From: Candidatus Scatomorpha stercorigallinarum
GTDB lineage: Bacteria; Bacillota_A; Clostridia; Oscillospirales; Oscillospiraceae
Assembly: GCA_018713375.1 (NCBI GenBank)
Contig: DVOV01000149.1
Coordinates: forward strand, 1 to 14,320
Direction of reading: 5' to 3'
DNA: 14,320 nt
A program made the translations under genes and the position numbers. How positions within the stretch are numbered: position 1 is the first letter of the stretch; every line of letters starts with the position of its first letter. Under the pieces are notes generated by a model. It ran no database searches. It was not told the origin of the DNA and saw only the letters and a program-made list of their open reading frames with translations. Of this stretch, positions 6,889-14,320 are shown in pieces.

Positions 6889-7878
6889 ATGACCAAGATC
6901 CTGGGCTCCTCCCTGCCCAACATCCCCTGGGAGGACAGGCCCGCCGGCTATAAGCTGCCGGTGTGGCGCTACAGCGGCAATCCTATCATCGGCCGCGACG
7001 GCAACCGCCGGTCCAACAGCGTGTTCAACAGCGCCGTCGTGCCCTATAAGGGCGGCTTCGCGGGGCTGTTCCGCTGCGACAGCCGCTCCGTGAGCATGGA
7101 CCTCTTCGCCGGCTTCAGTGACGACGGCGTCCACTGGAAGATCGACGACGACCCCATCTCCTTCGCCGACGGTGACGCGGAGATCATCAAGCGCGAATAC
7201 CGCTACGACCCGCGCGTCTGCCTGCTGGACGGCAAGTATTACATCACCTGGTGCAACGGCTATCACGGCCCGACCATCGGCGTGGGCTGGACGGAGGATT
7301 TCCGCACCTTCCACCAGCTGGAGAACGCCTTTTTGCCCTATAACCGCAACGGCGTGCTCTTCCCGCGCAAGATCGGCGGCATGTACGCCATGCTCAGCCG
7401 CCCGAGCGACACGGGGCACACCCCCTTCGGCGACATCTTCATCAGCCGCAGCCCGGACATGACCTTCTGGGGCATGCACCGCCACGTTATGAGCACCGTC
7501 CCCGGCGACCGCTCCGCCTGGCAGAGCACGAAGATCGGCGCGGGGCCGATACCCATCGAGACGGACGAGGGCTGGCTGCTCATCTACCACGGCGTTATCA
7601 CCACCTGCAACGGCTATGTCTACCGCATGGGCGCCGCCCTGCTGGACCGCGACGAGCCCTGGAAGGTGCTCTGCCGCGGCGCGGACTACATCCTTGCGCC
7701 CTATGAGCTCTATGAGTGCGTGGGCGACGTGCCGAACGTCACTTTCCCCTGCGCCGCGCTCGCCGATGCGGACACCGGCCGCATCGCCATCTACTATGGC
7801 TGCGCCGACACCGTGACGGGCCTTGCCTTCACCACGGCGGACGACCTGCTCGCCTATATCAAAGAAAACAGCCTTTGA
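6889..7878 (+). CDS. GH130 phosphorylase, probable beta-1,4-mannosyl-N-acetylglucosamine phosphorylase
   Basis: This 329-residue cytoplasmic protein is of glycoside hydrolase family 130, subfamily 2 type. It closely resembles, from memory, UhgbMP and BT1033, which phosphorolyse Man-beta-1,4-GlcNAc to alpha-mannose-1-phosphate and GlcNAc. Shared signatures along the five-bladed propeller include PWEDRPAG (13-20), [12 protein letters not shown] (42-53), GFAGLFRCD (56-64), YDPRVC with the likely catalytic D107, [13 protein letters not shown] (120-132), [13 protein letters not shown] (152-164), [15 protein letters not shown] (170-184), KIGAGPIP and LIYHG. Family members lack a classical second carboxylate and use phosphate as nucleophile. 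CAGGTG (6878-6883) precedes the ATG. The next gene starts 10 nt after the stop. GH130_2 also includes mannooligosaccharide phosphorylases, but the GH38 and GH20 neighbours favour an N-glycan substrate. Confidence 0.9.
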   Translation: MTKILGSSLPNIPWEDRPAGYKLPVWRYSGNPIIGRDGNRRSNSVFNSAVVPYKGGFAGLFRCDSRSVSMDLFAGFSDDGVHWKIDDDPISFADGDAEIIKREYRYDPRVCLLDGKYYITWCNGYHGPTIGVGWTEDFRTFHQLENAFLPYNRNGVLFPRKIGGMYAMLSRPSDTGHTPFGDIFISRSPDMTFWGMHRHVMSTVPGDRSAWQSTKIGAGPIPIETDEGWLLIYHGVITTCNGYVYRMGAALLDRDEPWKVLCRGADYILAPYELYECVGDVPNVTFPCAALADADTGRIAIYYGCADTVTGLAFTTADDLLAYIKENSL

Positions 7879-7884
7879 GGAGGG
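7877..7884 (+). promoter_or_regulatory. Ribosome binding site fixing the GH38 start
   Basis: GAGGAGGG overlaps the GH130 stop (7876-7878) and is 4 nt before ATG 7889. An in-frame ATG at 7823 lies inside GH130 and gives a low-complexity out-of-frame extension, so it is rejected. Confidence 0.85.
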
Positions 7885-7888
7885 CCAT

Positions 7889-10800
7889 ATGTACTTCATT
7901 GATAAGCGCATCCAGGTGATATGCGACGAGCTGCGCCGCGAGCGCATCCGCGACCGCTCCGCCATGGGCTGCTGGAGCTATAAGAAGGGGCTTTACTTCC
8001 GCCCCGAGGAGGCGGAGGCCGACACCGCCAACCCCTGGGAGCATTTCGACTGCGCCCACATGCACTGGTACGGCCCGGACGAGCACTACTGGTTCCGCGC
8101 CGACCTCACGGTGCCGCAGGAGTTCGCCGGCAGGAGCGTGTGGATGAACGTCCGCACGCAGATAGACGAATACGACGACGGCAAAAACCCGCAGTTCCTC
8201 CTCTTCGTGAACGGGGAAGTGGAGCAGGGCCTGGACATGAACCACCGCGAAGTGCGCCTCACAGAGCGCGCCGCGGGCGGCGAGACCTTCCGCATCGACA
8301 TGCAGGCCTACACCGGCACGCTGTACAGCGAGTTCAACCTGATCGTGGAGCTCTACTGGCTCGACGAGGAGGTGGACGGGCTGTATTACGACCTGCAGGT
8401 GCCGCTCTGGGCCTTCCCCCGCATGGACGAGGACGACAAGAACCGTCTCGACATACAGACCGTGCTCAACGACGCGGTGAACAGGCTCGACCTGCGCCGG
8501 CCCTATTCGCCGGAGTACTACGCCGGCGTGGCCGCCGCGCGCGAACTGCTGGAAGAGCGGCTCTATAAGGGCATGGGCGGCTGGCACGACGTGGTCGCCA
8601 CCTGCATCGGCCACACGCACATCGACGTGGCCTGGTGGTGGACCGTGGCCCAGGTGCGCGAGAAGGTGGCGCGCAGCTTCGCCACCGTCCTCAAGCTGAT
8701 GGACGAGTACCCGGACTACCGCTTCATGTCCAGCCAGTGCGTGCTCTACGACTTCCTGCGCCAGCGCTACCCCGAGGTATACGCGCGCGTGAAGGAGCGC
8801 GTGGCCGAGGGCCGCTGGGAGCCCGAAGGCGGTATGTGGGTCGAGTCCGATACCAACCTCACCTCCGGCGAGTCCCTCGTCAGGCAGTTCGTGCACGGCA
8901 AGCGCTTTTTCAAGGATGAGTTCGGCGTCGACTGCCGCATCCTCTGGCTGCCGGACGTGTTCGGCTATTCCGGCGCCCTGCCGCAGATCATGAAGCGCAG
9001 CGGCATCGACTATTTCATGACCACCAAGCTGGCCTGGAACCAGATCGACAAGATCCCCAACGACACCTTCATCTGGCGCGGCATCGATGGCAGCGAGGTG
9101 CTCACGCACCTCATCACCACCGTTGACGTGGGGCAGGACGTGAAGAAGAACTTCTTCACCACCTACAACGGCCGCCTGCACCCGGACGCCATCATGGGCG
9201 GCTGGGAGCGCTATCAGAACAAGGAGATCAACAACGACATCCTGGTGGCCTTTGGCCACGGCGACGGCGGCGGCGGCCCCACCCGCGAGATGCTGGAAGT
9301 GGCCAAGCGCATGAAGCGCGGCGTCAAGGGCATACCGCAGGTGCGCCAGGAGTTCGCCGGCGAGTATTTCCGCGAGCTGGAAGCGCGCGTGAAGGACAAC
9401 CCCAGGCTCGACACCTGGGAGGGCGAGCTCTATTTCGAGTACCACCGCGGCACGCTCACCTCCATGGCCCGCAACAAGCGCGCCAACCGCAAGAACGAGC
9501 TGCTGCTGATGGATTTGGAGCTGGCCTCCGTGATGGCGCAGGACAAGCTGGCTTATCCCGGGCAGGAGCTGGACGGCATGTGGAAGACCATGCTCACCAA
9601 CCAGTTCCACGACATACTGCCCGGCAGCTCGATACACGAGGTGTACGAGGTGACGAAGGCGGAGTACGAGGCCCTGAGCGAACAGGCCCACGCGCTGCTC
9701 GGCGAGCGGCTGCGCAGCCTGGCCGGCGAGGGCCGGGCCGTGGCCGTGTTCAACACGCTCGGCTTCGAGCGCGACGACATCGTCAGCCTGCCCGACACGG
9801 GCTGCGCCGCCCTCAGCGACGGCGAAGGCCGCGTGTTCCCCGTGCAGCGCACGGCGGAGGGCGCCGTGGCCTACGTCCGCGGCCTGCCGCCGAAGGGCTA
9901 CAAGTCCCTGCTGCCCGCGGACTGCGCGGCGGCGGAGAGCCCCTTCACGCTGGAAGGCGATACGCTCACCACGCCGTTCTACCGCGTGACGCTGGACGAG
10001 AACGGGCACTTCAGCTCCATCTATGACCTCGAGTACGACCGCGAGACGGTGCAGCCCGGCCGGCGCGCCAACCTGCTGCGCATGTTCGAGGACAAGCCGA
10101 TATACTACGACAACTGGGACATCGACGAGTATTACACCGAGAAGTCCTGGGATGTGGACAACCTCACGAAGCTCGAGTGGACGGAAACGGGCCCCGTGCG
10201 CGCCACGCTGCACCTGGAGTACGAGATCGCGGGCGTCGCCATCTGGCAGGACGTGCGCTTCTATGCCGACAGCCGCCGCATCGACTTCGAGACGGCCGTT
10301 GACTGGACGCTTCACCAGCACCTGCTGAAGGTGGAGTTCCCCGTGGCCGTGCACAGCGACGAGGCCACCTTCGACGTGCAGTTCGGCAGCCTCAAGCGCA
10401 AGGTGCACAAGAACACCAGCTGGGACAAGGCGCGCTTCGAGTACGGCGGGCAGAAGTGGATGGACTTCTCCGAGGGCCACTACGGCGTCGCCCTGCTCAA
10501 CGACTGCAAATACGGCCACTCCGTCCATGACGGCGTGCTCAGCCTGACGCTGATAAAGTCCGGCATCGAGCCCAACCCGATGGCGGACGTGGAAATGCAC
10601 CACTTCACCTACTCCATCCTGCCGCACAGCGGCGGCTGGCGCGAGGGCGGCGTGGTGCGCGAGGGCTATAAGCTCAACCAGCCTGCCTACGCCCTGGCCA
10701 ACGCGGCCGAGGGACTGGACTTCTCCTTCGCCGGCGTGCAGCCCGCCAACATCATCATGGAGACGGTGAAGTGCGCGGAGGACGGCGAGGGGACCGTGCT

Positions 10801-10978
10801 GCGCCTCTACGAGTGCGACGACGCGCTGACTAAAGCGTCCATCCGCCTGCCGGCGGGCGCCAGGCGCGCCTGGAGCTGCGACCTGCTCGAGGAGCGCGAG
10901 CGCGAGCTGGAGATCTGCGACGGCTGCGTGGAGTACACCTTCAAGCCCTTCGAGATCGTCACCATCCGCTGCGAATAA
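7889..10978 (+). CDS. GH38 alpha-mannosidase, cytosolic MAN2C1-like type
   Basis: This 1029-residue alpha-mannosidase has no signal peptide. An N-terminal beta-sandwich-like region (about 45-150, with YWFRADLTVP and FLLFVNGE) is followed by the GH38 zinc-dependent catalytic domain. The zinc ligands are H244 and D246 in IGHTHIDVAWWW, the nucleophile D356 in LPDVFGYSGALP (also a ligand in the family) and H574 in NQFHDILPGSSI. A helical middle domain and large C-terminal beta-domains (about 650-1029) follow. Length and domain order fit the cytosolic MAN2C1-like branch. It removes alpha-linked mannose from imported oligosaccharides, consistent with trimming N-glycan cores to Man-beta-1,4-GlcNAc for the upstream phosphorylase. 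Translation is likely coupled to GH130 through the overlapping RBS. All key residues are intact. Linkage preference (alpha-1,2/1,3/1,6) is not predictable here. Confidence 0.93.
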   Translation: MYFIDKRIQVICDELRRERIRDRSAMGCWSYKKGLYFRPEEAEADTANPWEHFDCAHMHWYGPDEHYWFRADLTVPQEFAGRSVWMNVRTQIDEYDDGKNPQFLLFVNGEVEQGLDMNHREVRLTERAAGGETFRIDMQAYTGTLYSEFNLIVELYWLDEEVDGLYYDLQVPLWAFPRMDEDDKNRLDIQTVLNDAVNRLDLRRPYSPEYYAGVAAARELLEERLYKGMGGWHDVVATCIGHTHIDVAWWWTVAQVREKVARSFATVLKLMDEYPDYRFMSSQCVLYDFLRQRYPEVYARVKERVAEGRWEPEGGMWVESDTNLTSGESLVRQFVHGKRFFKDEFGVDCRILWLPDVFGYSGALPQIMKRSGIDYFMTTKLAWNQIDKIPNDTFIWRGIDGSEVLTHLITTVDVGQDVKKNFFTTYNGRLHPDAIMGGWERYQNKEINNDILVAFGHGDGGGGPTREMLEVAKRMKRGVKGIPQVRQEFAGEYFRELEARVKDNPRLDTWEGELYFEYHRGTLTSMARNKRANRKNELLLMDLELASVMAQDKLAYPGQELDGMWKTMLTNQFHDILPGSSIHEVYEVTKAEYEALSEQAHALLGERLRSLAGEGRAVAVFNTLGFERDDIVSLPDTGCAALSDGEGRVFPVQRTAEGAVAYVRGLPPKGYKSLLPADCAAAESPFTLEGDTLTTPFYRVTLDENGHFSSIYDLEYDRETVQPGRRANLLRMFEDKPIYYDNWDIDEYYTEKSWDVDNLTKLEWTETGPVRATLHLEYEIAGVAIWQDVRFYADSRRIDFETAVDWTLHQHLLKVEFPVAVHSDEATFDVQFGSLKRKVHKNTSWDKARFEYGGQKWMDFSEGHYGVALLNDCKYGHSVHDGVLSLTLIKSGIEPNPMADVEMHHFTYSILPHSGGWREGGVVREGYKLNQPAYALANAAEGLDFSFAGVQPANIIMETVKCAEDGEGTVLRLYECDDALTKASIRLPAGARRAWSCDLLEERERELEICDGCVEYTFKPFEIVTIRCE

Positions 10979-11001
10979 GGCGCGCGGCCCTTTTCCCGCG
11001 C

Positions 11002-11035
11002 ATCGGGGGGAGCGCGAGCTCTCCCCGATATTTTT
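11002..11035 (+). terminator. Terminator-like attenuator between GH38 and GH3
   Basis: An 11-bp stem (11002-11012 with 11019-11029, one G-T pair) has a 6-nt loop CGCGAG and is followed by A and five T residues (11031-11035). It looks like a real intrinsic terminator. The GH3 gene starts only 16 nt later and no promoter is evident in the 72-bp gap, so partial read-through is the likely way GH3 is expressed. Confidence 0.75.
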
Positions 11036-11050
11036 AAGCTGGAGGTAACC

Positions 11051-13324
11051 ATGGAACTCTACCGAGACGCAAAGGCCGCGCCGGAGGCGCGCGCGGAGGA
11101 CCTGCTGCAGCGCATGACGCTGCGCGAAAAGGTCGGCCAGCTTAACCAGCGGCTCTACGGCTTCGCCGAATATGAGATCAGGGACGGCGAGTTCGTCCCC
11201 GGCGGGGGCTTCAGGGCCGAGGTGGAGCGCTATTCCGGCATGGGCGCGCTCTATGGCCTCTACCGCGCCGACCCCTGGTCGCGCCGGGATTTCACCAACG
11301 GCCTGGTGGGCGAGCTGGCGCCGCGCGCGCGCAACGCCGTGCAGCGCTATGTGATGGAGCACTCGCGCCTCGGCATACCCGTGCTGATGGCCACGGAGTG
11401 CCCCCACGGGCACCAGGCCCTGGACGGCTGCCTGCTGCCGGTGAACCTGGCGGCGGCCGCCTGCTTCGACCCCGCGCTGCTCTCCGCCGCAGCGGCGGTG
11501 AGCGCGCGCCAGCTCGCGGAGCTGGGCGTGGACCTGGCGCTGGTGTCCTGCCTGGACGTGCTGCGAGACCCGCGCTGGGGGCGCAGCGAGGAGTGCTTCG
11601 GGGAGGACCCGCTGCTCGCCTCCCGCATGGCGGAGGCCGTGATAAGCGCCATGCAGCGCCAGGGCGTGGACGTGGTGGCCAAGCACCTCTGCGCCCAGGG
11701 GGAGACCACCGGCGGCGTCAACGCCAGCGCCGCGCGCATCGGCGAGCGGGAACTGCGGGAGATACACCTGCCGCCGGCGGAAGCCGCCGTGCGCGCGGGT
11801 GTGCAGGGCTTCATGGCTGCCTATAACGAGATCGACGGCATCTACTGCCACGCAAATAAGCGCCTGCTGACGGGCTACCTGCGCGGCGAGCTGGGCTTCA
11901 ATGGCATCGTCATGTCCGACGGCATCGCCATCGACCAACTGGACGCCGTCACCGGCTCGCGCATGATGTCCGGCGCGCTGGCGCTCAACGCCGGCGTGGA
12001 CATCGGCCTCTGGGACACGGCCTTCTCCCTGCTGGAGGAGGCGGCGGAGGCCGGGGCCGTGAGCACGGCGCGCATCGACGAGGCCGCATACCGCGTGCTG
12101 CTGCTGAAATTCCGCCGCGGGCTCTTTGACGAGCCCTTCGTGCCGGAGACGGCGCACTACCAGCTTTACGCCGACCCCGGGCGCTTCCCGGAGCCGGCGA
12201 AGCTGGCCGCGGAGACGCCCGTGCTGCTGAAAAACGAGGGCGGCGCGCTGCCCCTGGCCCTCGCCGGGCGGCGGATACTGCTCGCCGGGCCGGCGGCGGA
12301 CGACCTCTACGCCCAGCTCGGCGACTACACGCCGCCGCAGCGCCCGGGCACGGGCAGCACGGTGCGCGCGGCGCTGGAGCACCTGGTCGCGGCGGGCGGC
12401 GGGCAGCTCGTCTATGAGCGCGGCTGCGGCATGTTCGAGCCGGCGCCGGCGGAGGAGCTGGCGCGCATAAGAGAGGCGGCCGCGCGCTGCGACGCGGTGG
12501 TGGCCGTGCTCGGCGGCAGCTCAAGCCGCTTTTCCGGCGGGGAGTTTGACGCCAACGGCGCGCTGCTCGCCCAGCACCGGGCCACCATGGACTGCGGCGA
12601 GGGCGTGGACGCCGCCGAACTGCGCCTGCCCGGCGGGCAGCTGGAGCTGCTGCGCGCCCTGCGCGCGGCCGGGAAGCCGGTGATCACCGTCATCATCGCC
12701 GGGCGGCCCTACGCCATGGCGGAGATAGAGCGTCTCTCGGACGCCATACTGTACTGCTTCTACCCCGGCCCCCAGGGCGGGGAGGCCATCGCGCGCATCC
12801 TCTGCGGCGAACTCGAGCCCAGCGGCCGGCTGCCCGCCTCGCTGCCCGACAGCGTGGGACAGCTGCCCGTCTACTACAACTACAAGGATTCCTACGCCGC
12901 CATGCGCTACTACGACGACAAAAAGCCGCCGCGCTGGCGCTTCGGCAGCGGCATGGGCTATGCGCGCTTTGAGCACGAGCTGCTCTCGGCCCCCGAGGGC
13001 GAGCTGGCGGCGGGCGGCGCGATCTGCCTGCGCCTCGCCCTGCGAAACGCCTCCGGGCGCGACGGCGCGGCCGTGCCGCAGCTCTATATCCACCGCACGC
13101 AGGGCATCGCCACTTCGCGCACGCGGCAGCTCGTGGACTGGAAAAAGCTCCGCCTCCGCGCCGGTGAGGGCGCGGAAACGGAGCTCAGTATACCGCCGGA
13201 GGCCCTCCGGCAGTGGGACGGCGCGGCCTGGGTCACGCCGCCGGGGAAGATCGAGTGGTTCCTGGGCGACAACGGCGAGGACTGGGCGTCCGGCGAGTTC
13301 ACCTTGAGCGGGACTTCTGCCTGA
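11051..13324 (+). CDS. GH3 beta-glycosidase (beta-glucosidase/xylosidase-like, three-domain)
   Basis: This 757-residue protein has no signal peptide. Domain order is the GH3 N-terminal TIM barrel (about 15-350; starts with LLQRMTLREKVGQL, then RWGRSEECFGEDP and AKHLCAQG), the alpha/beta-sandwich domain (about 385-610) and a fibronectin III-like C-terminal domain (about 650-757). The nucleophile is D290 in GFNGIVMSDG. The likely acid/base is E517 in CGEGVDAAELRLPGGQ, aligning with the EGxDR-x-x-L-x-LPGxQ pattern, but Arg is replaced here. It lacks the KH-PGHG-type dyad of NagZ hexosaminidases, so a beta-glucosidase-like mechanism is expected. RBS GGAGGT (11041-11046) fixes the ATG. The gene ends the operon, and its 3' end overlaps the convergent YesL-type gene by 26 bp. 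Substrate unknown: a beta-linked residue on the imported glycan is a reasonable guess. Confidence 0.88.
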   Translation: MELYRDAKAAPEARAEDLLQRMTLREKVGQLNQRLYGFAEYEIRDGEFVPGGGFRAEVERYSGMGALYGLYRADPWSRRDFTNGLVGELAPRARNAVQRYVMEHSRLGIPVLMATECPHGHQALDGCLLPVNLAAAACFDPALLSAAAAVSARQLAELGVDLALVSCLDVLRDPRWGRSEECFGEDPLLASRMAEAVISAMQRQGVDVVAKHLCAQGETTGGVNASAARIGERELREIHLPPAEAAVRAGVQGFMAAYNEIDGIYCHANKRLLTGYLRGELGFNGIVMSDGIAIDQLDAVTGSRMMSGALALNAGVDIGLWDTAFSLLEEAAEAGAVSTARIDEAAYRVLLLKFRRGLFDEPFVPETAHYQLYADPGRFPEPAKLAAETPVLLKNEGGALPLALAGRRILLAGPAADDLYAQLGDYTPPQRPGTGSTVRAALEHLVAAGGGQLVYERGCGMFEPAPAEELARIREAAARCDAVVAVLGGSSSRFSGGEFDANGALLAQHRATMDCGEGVDAAELRLPGGQLELLRALRAAGKPVITVIIAGRPYAMAEIERLSDAILYCFYPGPQGGEAIARILCGELEPSGRLPASLPDSVGQLPVYYNYKDSYAAMRYYDDKKPPRWRFGSGMGYARFEHELLSAPEGELAAGGAICLRLALRNASGRDGAAVPQLYIHRTQGIATSRTRQLVDWKKLRLRAGEGAETELSIPPEALRQWDGAAWVTPPGKIEWFLGDNGEDWASGEFTLSGTSA

Positions 13325-13949
13325 CGTTGCCCTCCAGGCGGTCGAACACGTCGCGCATGAGCAGCACGTCCACCAGCTGCACGACGCCCACGCCCAGCAG
13401 CAGCCAGAAGAGGAGCGTGTATATGAAGGCGTAGGGCAAAAAGAAGAACATCGTGAAGGGCAGCGTGTTGAGGAACACCATCAGCACCGTGCGCGGCAGG
13501 TAGAGGATGCTGAGGATGACCGCGTTGTGCAGGTGCTCGCGCAGCTTGTTGTCATAGCGCGTGATGAGCGGCAGGGCGTAGGAGATGATGGCGATGAAGA
13601 AAAAGGCGATGACGGCGAGGATGACGAGCATCACCGTGTAGAGCGTGCCCTCAAAATAGAGCCGCAGCAGCAGGAAGTCGCAGAAGAGCGCCGCCAGCAC
13701 CACCAGCGAGCCCAGTGTGAGGACCGCCGTCTGGCGGAAGTTTTCCTTGAAGCCGCGGAAAAAGACCTTCACCGCGCCCTTGCCGCCGTCTATCAGCACC
13801 TCGTGCGCGGCCAGGAAGCCGGATGAGAGCGCGGCCCCCGCCGTAAAGAGCGGCAGCGAGCAGACGAGGCTGAGCACGTTTATCATCACCAGGTCGAACA
13901 CCGCGGCGAGCAGGCGGGAAATGGGCCCGTCGCCAAACCGTCTTTTCAT
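13299..13949 (-). CDS. YesL-like (DUF624) integral membrane protein
   Basis: This 216-residue membrane protein has about five hydrophobic segments (near residues 12-34, 74-96, 102-128, 140-161 and 165-196). The DUF624 features are visible: a short polar start (MKRRFGDGPISRLL), N-x-L-x-L-x-C-SLPLFTAGAA, GGKG..KVFFRGFKENFRQ, and a tail ending in DRLEGN. YesL family members are small membrane proteins found beside LplB/LplC/LipO-type sugar importers in Firmicutes. Their biochemical role is not established, although an accessory part in oligosaccharide uptake is often assumed. The ATG lies 4 nt after the stop of the upstream binding-protein gene, with AGGGGG in the end of that gene as RBS, so the two are coupled. 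Its stop codon lies inside the 3' end of the convergent GH3 gene. Confidence 0.87.
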   Translation of the reverse strand: MKRRFGDGPISRLLAAVFDLVMINVLSLVCSLPLFTAGAALSSGFLAAHEVLIDGGKGAVKVFFRGFKENFRQTAVLTLGSLVVLAALFCDFLLLRLYFEGTLYTVMLVILAVIAFFFIAIISYALPLITRYDNKLREHLHNAVILSILYLPRTVLMVFLNTLPFTMFFFLPYAFIYTLLFWLLLGVGVVQLVDVLLMRDVFDRLEGNVRQKSRSR

Positions 13950-13953
13950 TTAC

Positions 13954-14320
13954 CTATTCCCCCTTTTGTGAACGCAGGAAGCTGTCCACCTGCTGCTGGA
14001 TGCCATCCCGCAGCGTGTCTATACCCGCCTCCGCCAGCTCGTCGAGCAGGCGCGGGACGTATTTGTCCGGGTCCACCGTGCCGGTGAAGAGCGCGGCGCT
14101 GTACCGCTGATAGACGGCGGCCACGGCGTCGCGCTCCGTCTCCAGCCCCTCGTAGGAGGGGATGAAGCCCAGCAGGTGCGACTCGCGGGCCGCATCGTTG
14201 AATTCGCGGTAGACATCCCATTTGTCCTCCCGCTCGCCCTCGCGCGTGCGGAGGATGAACCAGTTGCCCTGGGTGTATTCCACGCCCGTGTAGCCGTCCG
14301 ATATCGTATGCACCTGGCCG
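13954..14320 (-). CDS. Second oligosaccharide-binding protein, C-terminal part (partial, LipO/DUF3502 class)
   Basis: Only the last 121 or so codons are visible; the reading frame is open to the right edge of the window and the gene starts outside it. The GTG at 14313 is internal, not a start. The fragment has the DUF3502-type C-terminal pattern: a WDVYREFNDAAR segment, LLGFIPSYE, ALFTGTVDPDKYVP and a final helix ending in QQQVDSFLRSQ. It is clearly related to the tail of the binding protein at 5311-6786 (shared LLGF, TGT-x-DP, final AxxQ-x-D-x-F helix) but well diverged, so it is a paralogue, not a recent copy. With the YesL-type gene it forms the end of a minus-strand operon, probably for a different oligosaccharide importer. 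Ligand unknown. Confidence 0.82.
   Translation of the reverse strand, partial: GQVHTISDGYTGVEYTQGNWFILRTREGEREDKWDVYREFNDAARESHLLGFIPSYEGLETERDAVAAVYQRYSAALFTGTVDPDKYVPRLLDELAEAGIDTLRDGIQQQVDSFLRSQKGE

Noticed and set aside
7823..7888. Upstream in-frame ATG extending GH38 into GH130
   Set aside because: The added 22 residues are an out-of-frame reading of GH130. The ATG at 7889 has an excellent RBS (7877-7884).
5188..7965. Minus-strand open frame of about 925 codons opposite the binding protein and GH130
   Set aside because: It has the same low-complexity Val/Ala/His/Gly composition, no RBS-supported start and spans several plus-strand genes. It is a shadow frame.
7859..12382. Very long minus-strand open frame (about 1507 codons) across GH38 and GH3
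   Set aside because: It is opposite two clear glycosidase genes, is rich in Ala/Val/His/Gly/Arg without domains, and crosses their intergenic gap. This is the usual antisense artefact of high-GC coding DNA.
1..14320. CRISPR arrays, tRNA/rRNA genes, insertion sequences, phage or defence genes
   Set aside because: No repeat-spacer pattern, RNA-gene signature, transposase or terminal inverted repeat was seen by eye. The novelty here is metabolic.

Overview
The window looks like the chromosome of a high-GC, gut-type anaerobic Firmicute (Clostridia). This is inferred from the lipoprotein-type sugar-binding proteins of the LipO/DUF3502 class, the LplB/YtcP-type permeases with no ATPase beside them, the YesL (DUF624) membrane protein, strong Shine-Dalgarno sites and intracellular glycosidases without signal peptides. 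The genus cannot be determined from this sequence alone. All genes read left to right except the last two.

Layout: (1) the 3' end of aspS (aspartyl-tRNA synthetase) and its terminator; (2) a promoter and a two-gene unit, GH20 beta-N-acetylhexosaminidase then phosphoglucomutase/phosphomannomutase, closed by a strong terminator at 3128-3160; (3) a second promoter region and a six-gene unit: permease, permease, lipoprotein solute-binding protein, GH130 mannoside phosphorylase, GH38 alpha-mannosidase and GH3 beta-glycosidase. Hairpins lie after the second permease, after the binding protein and after GH38; (4) on the minus strand, the end of a second binding protein that runs off the right edge, followed by a YesL-type membrane protein whose 3' end overlaps the 3' end of the GH3 gene by 26 bp.

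How the genes may work together (inference from families): the ABC transporter imports an oligosaccharide. Inside the cell, GH20 removes terminal beta-GlcNAc and GH38 removes alpha-mannose. The GH130 enzyme, which closely resembles the beta-1,4-mannosyl-N-acetylglucosamine phosphorylases UhgbMP and BT1033, phosphorolyses Man-beta-1,4-GlcNAc to mannose-1-phosphate and GlcNAc. The phosphohexomutase could convert mannose-1-phosphate to mannose-6-phosphate for glycolysis. This is a compact cytoplasmic route for the core of protein N-glycans. Missing from the window are an endo-beta-N-acetylglucosaminidase to release the glycan, GlcNAc and mannose kinase/deaminase/isomerase steps, a regulator and the ABC ATPase. 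The exact role of the GH3 enzyme is open.
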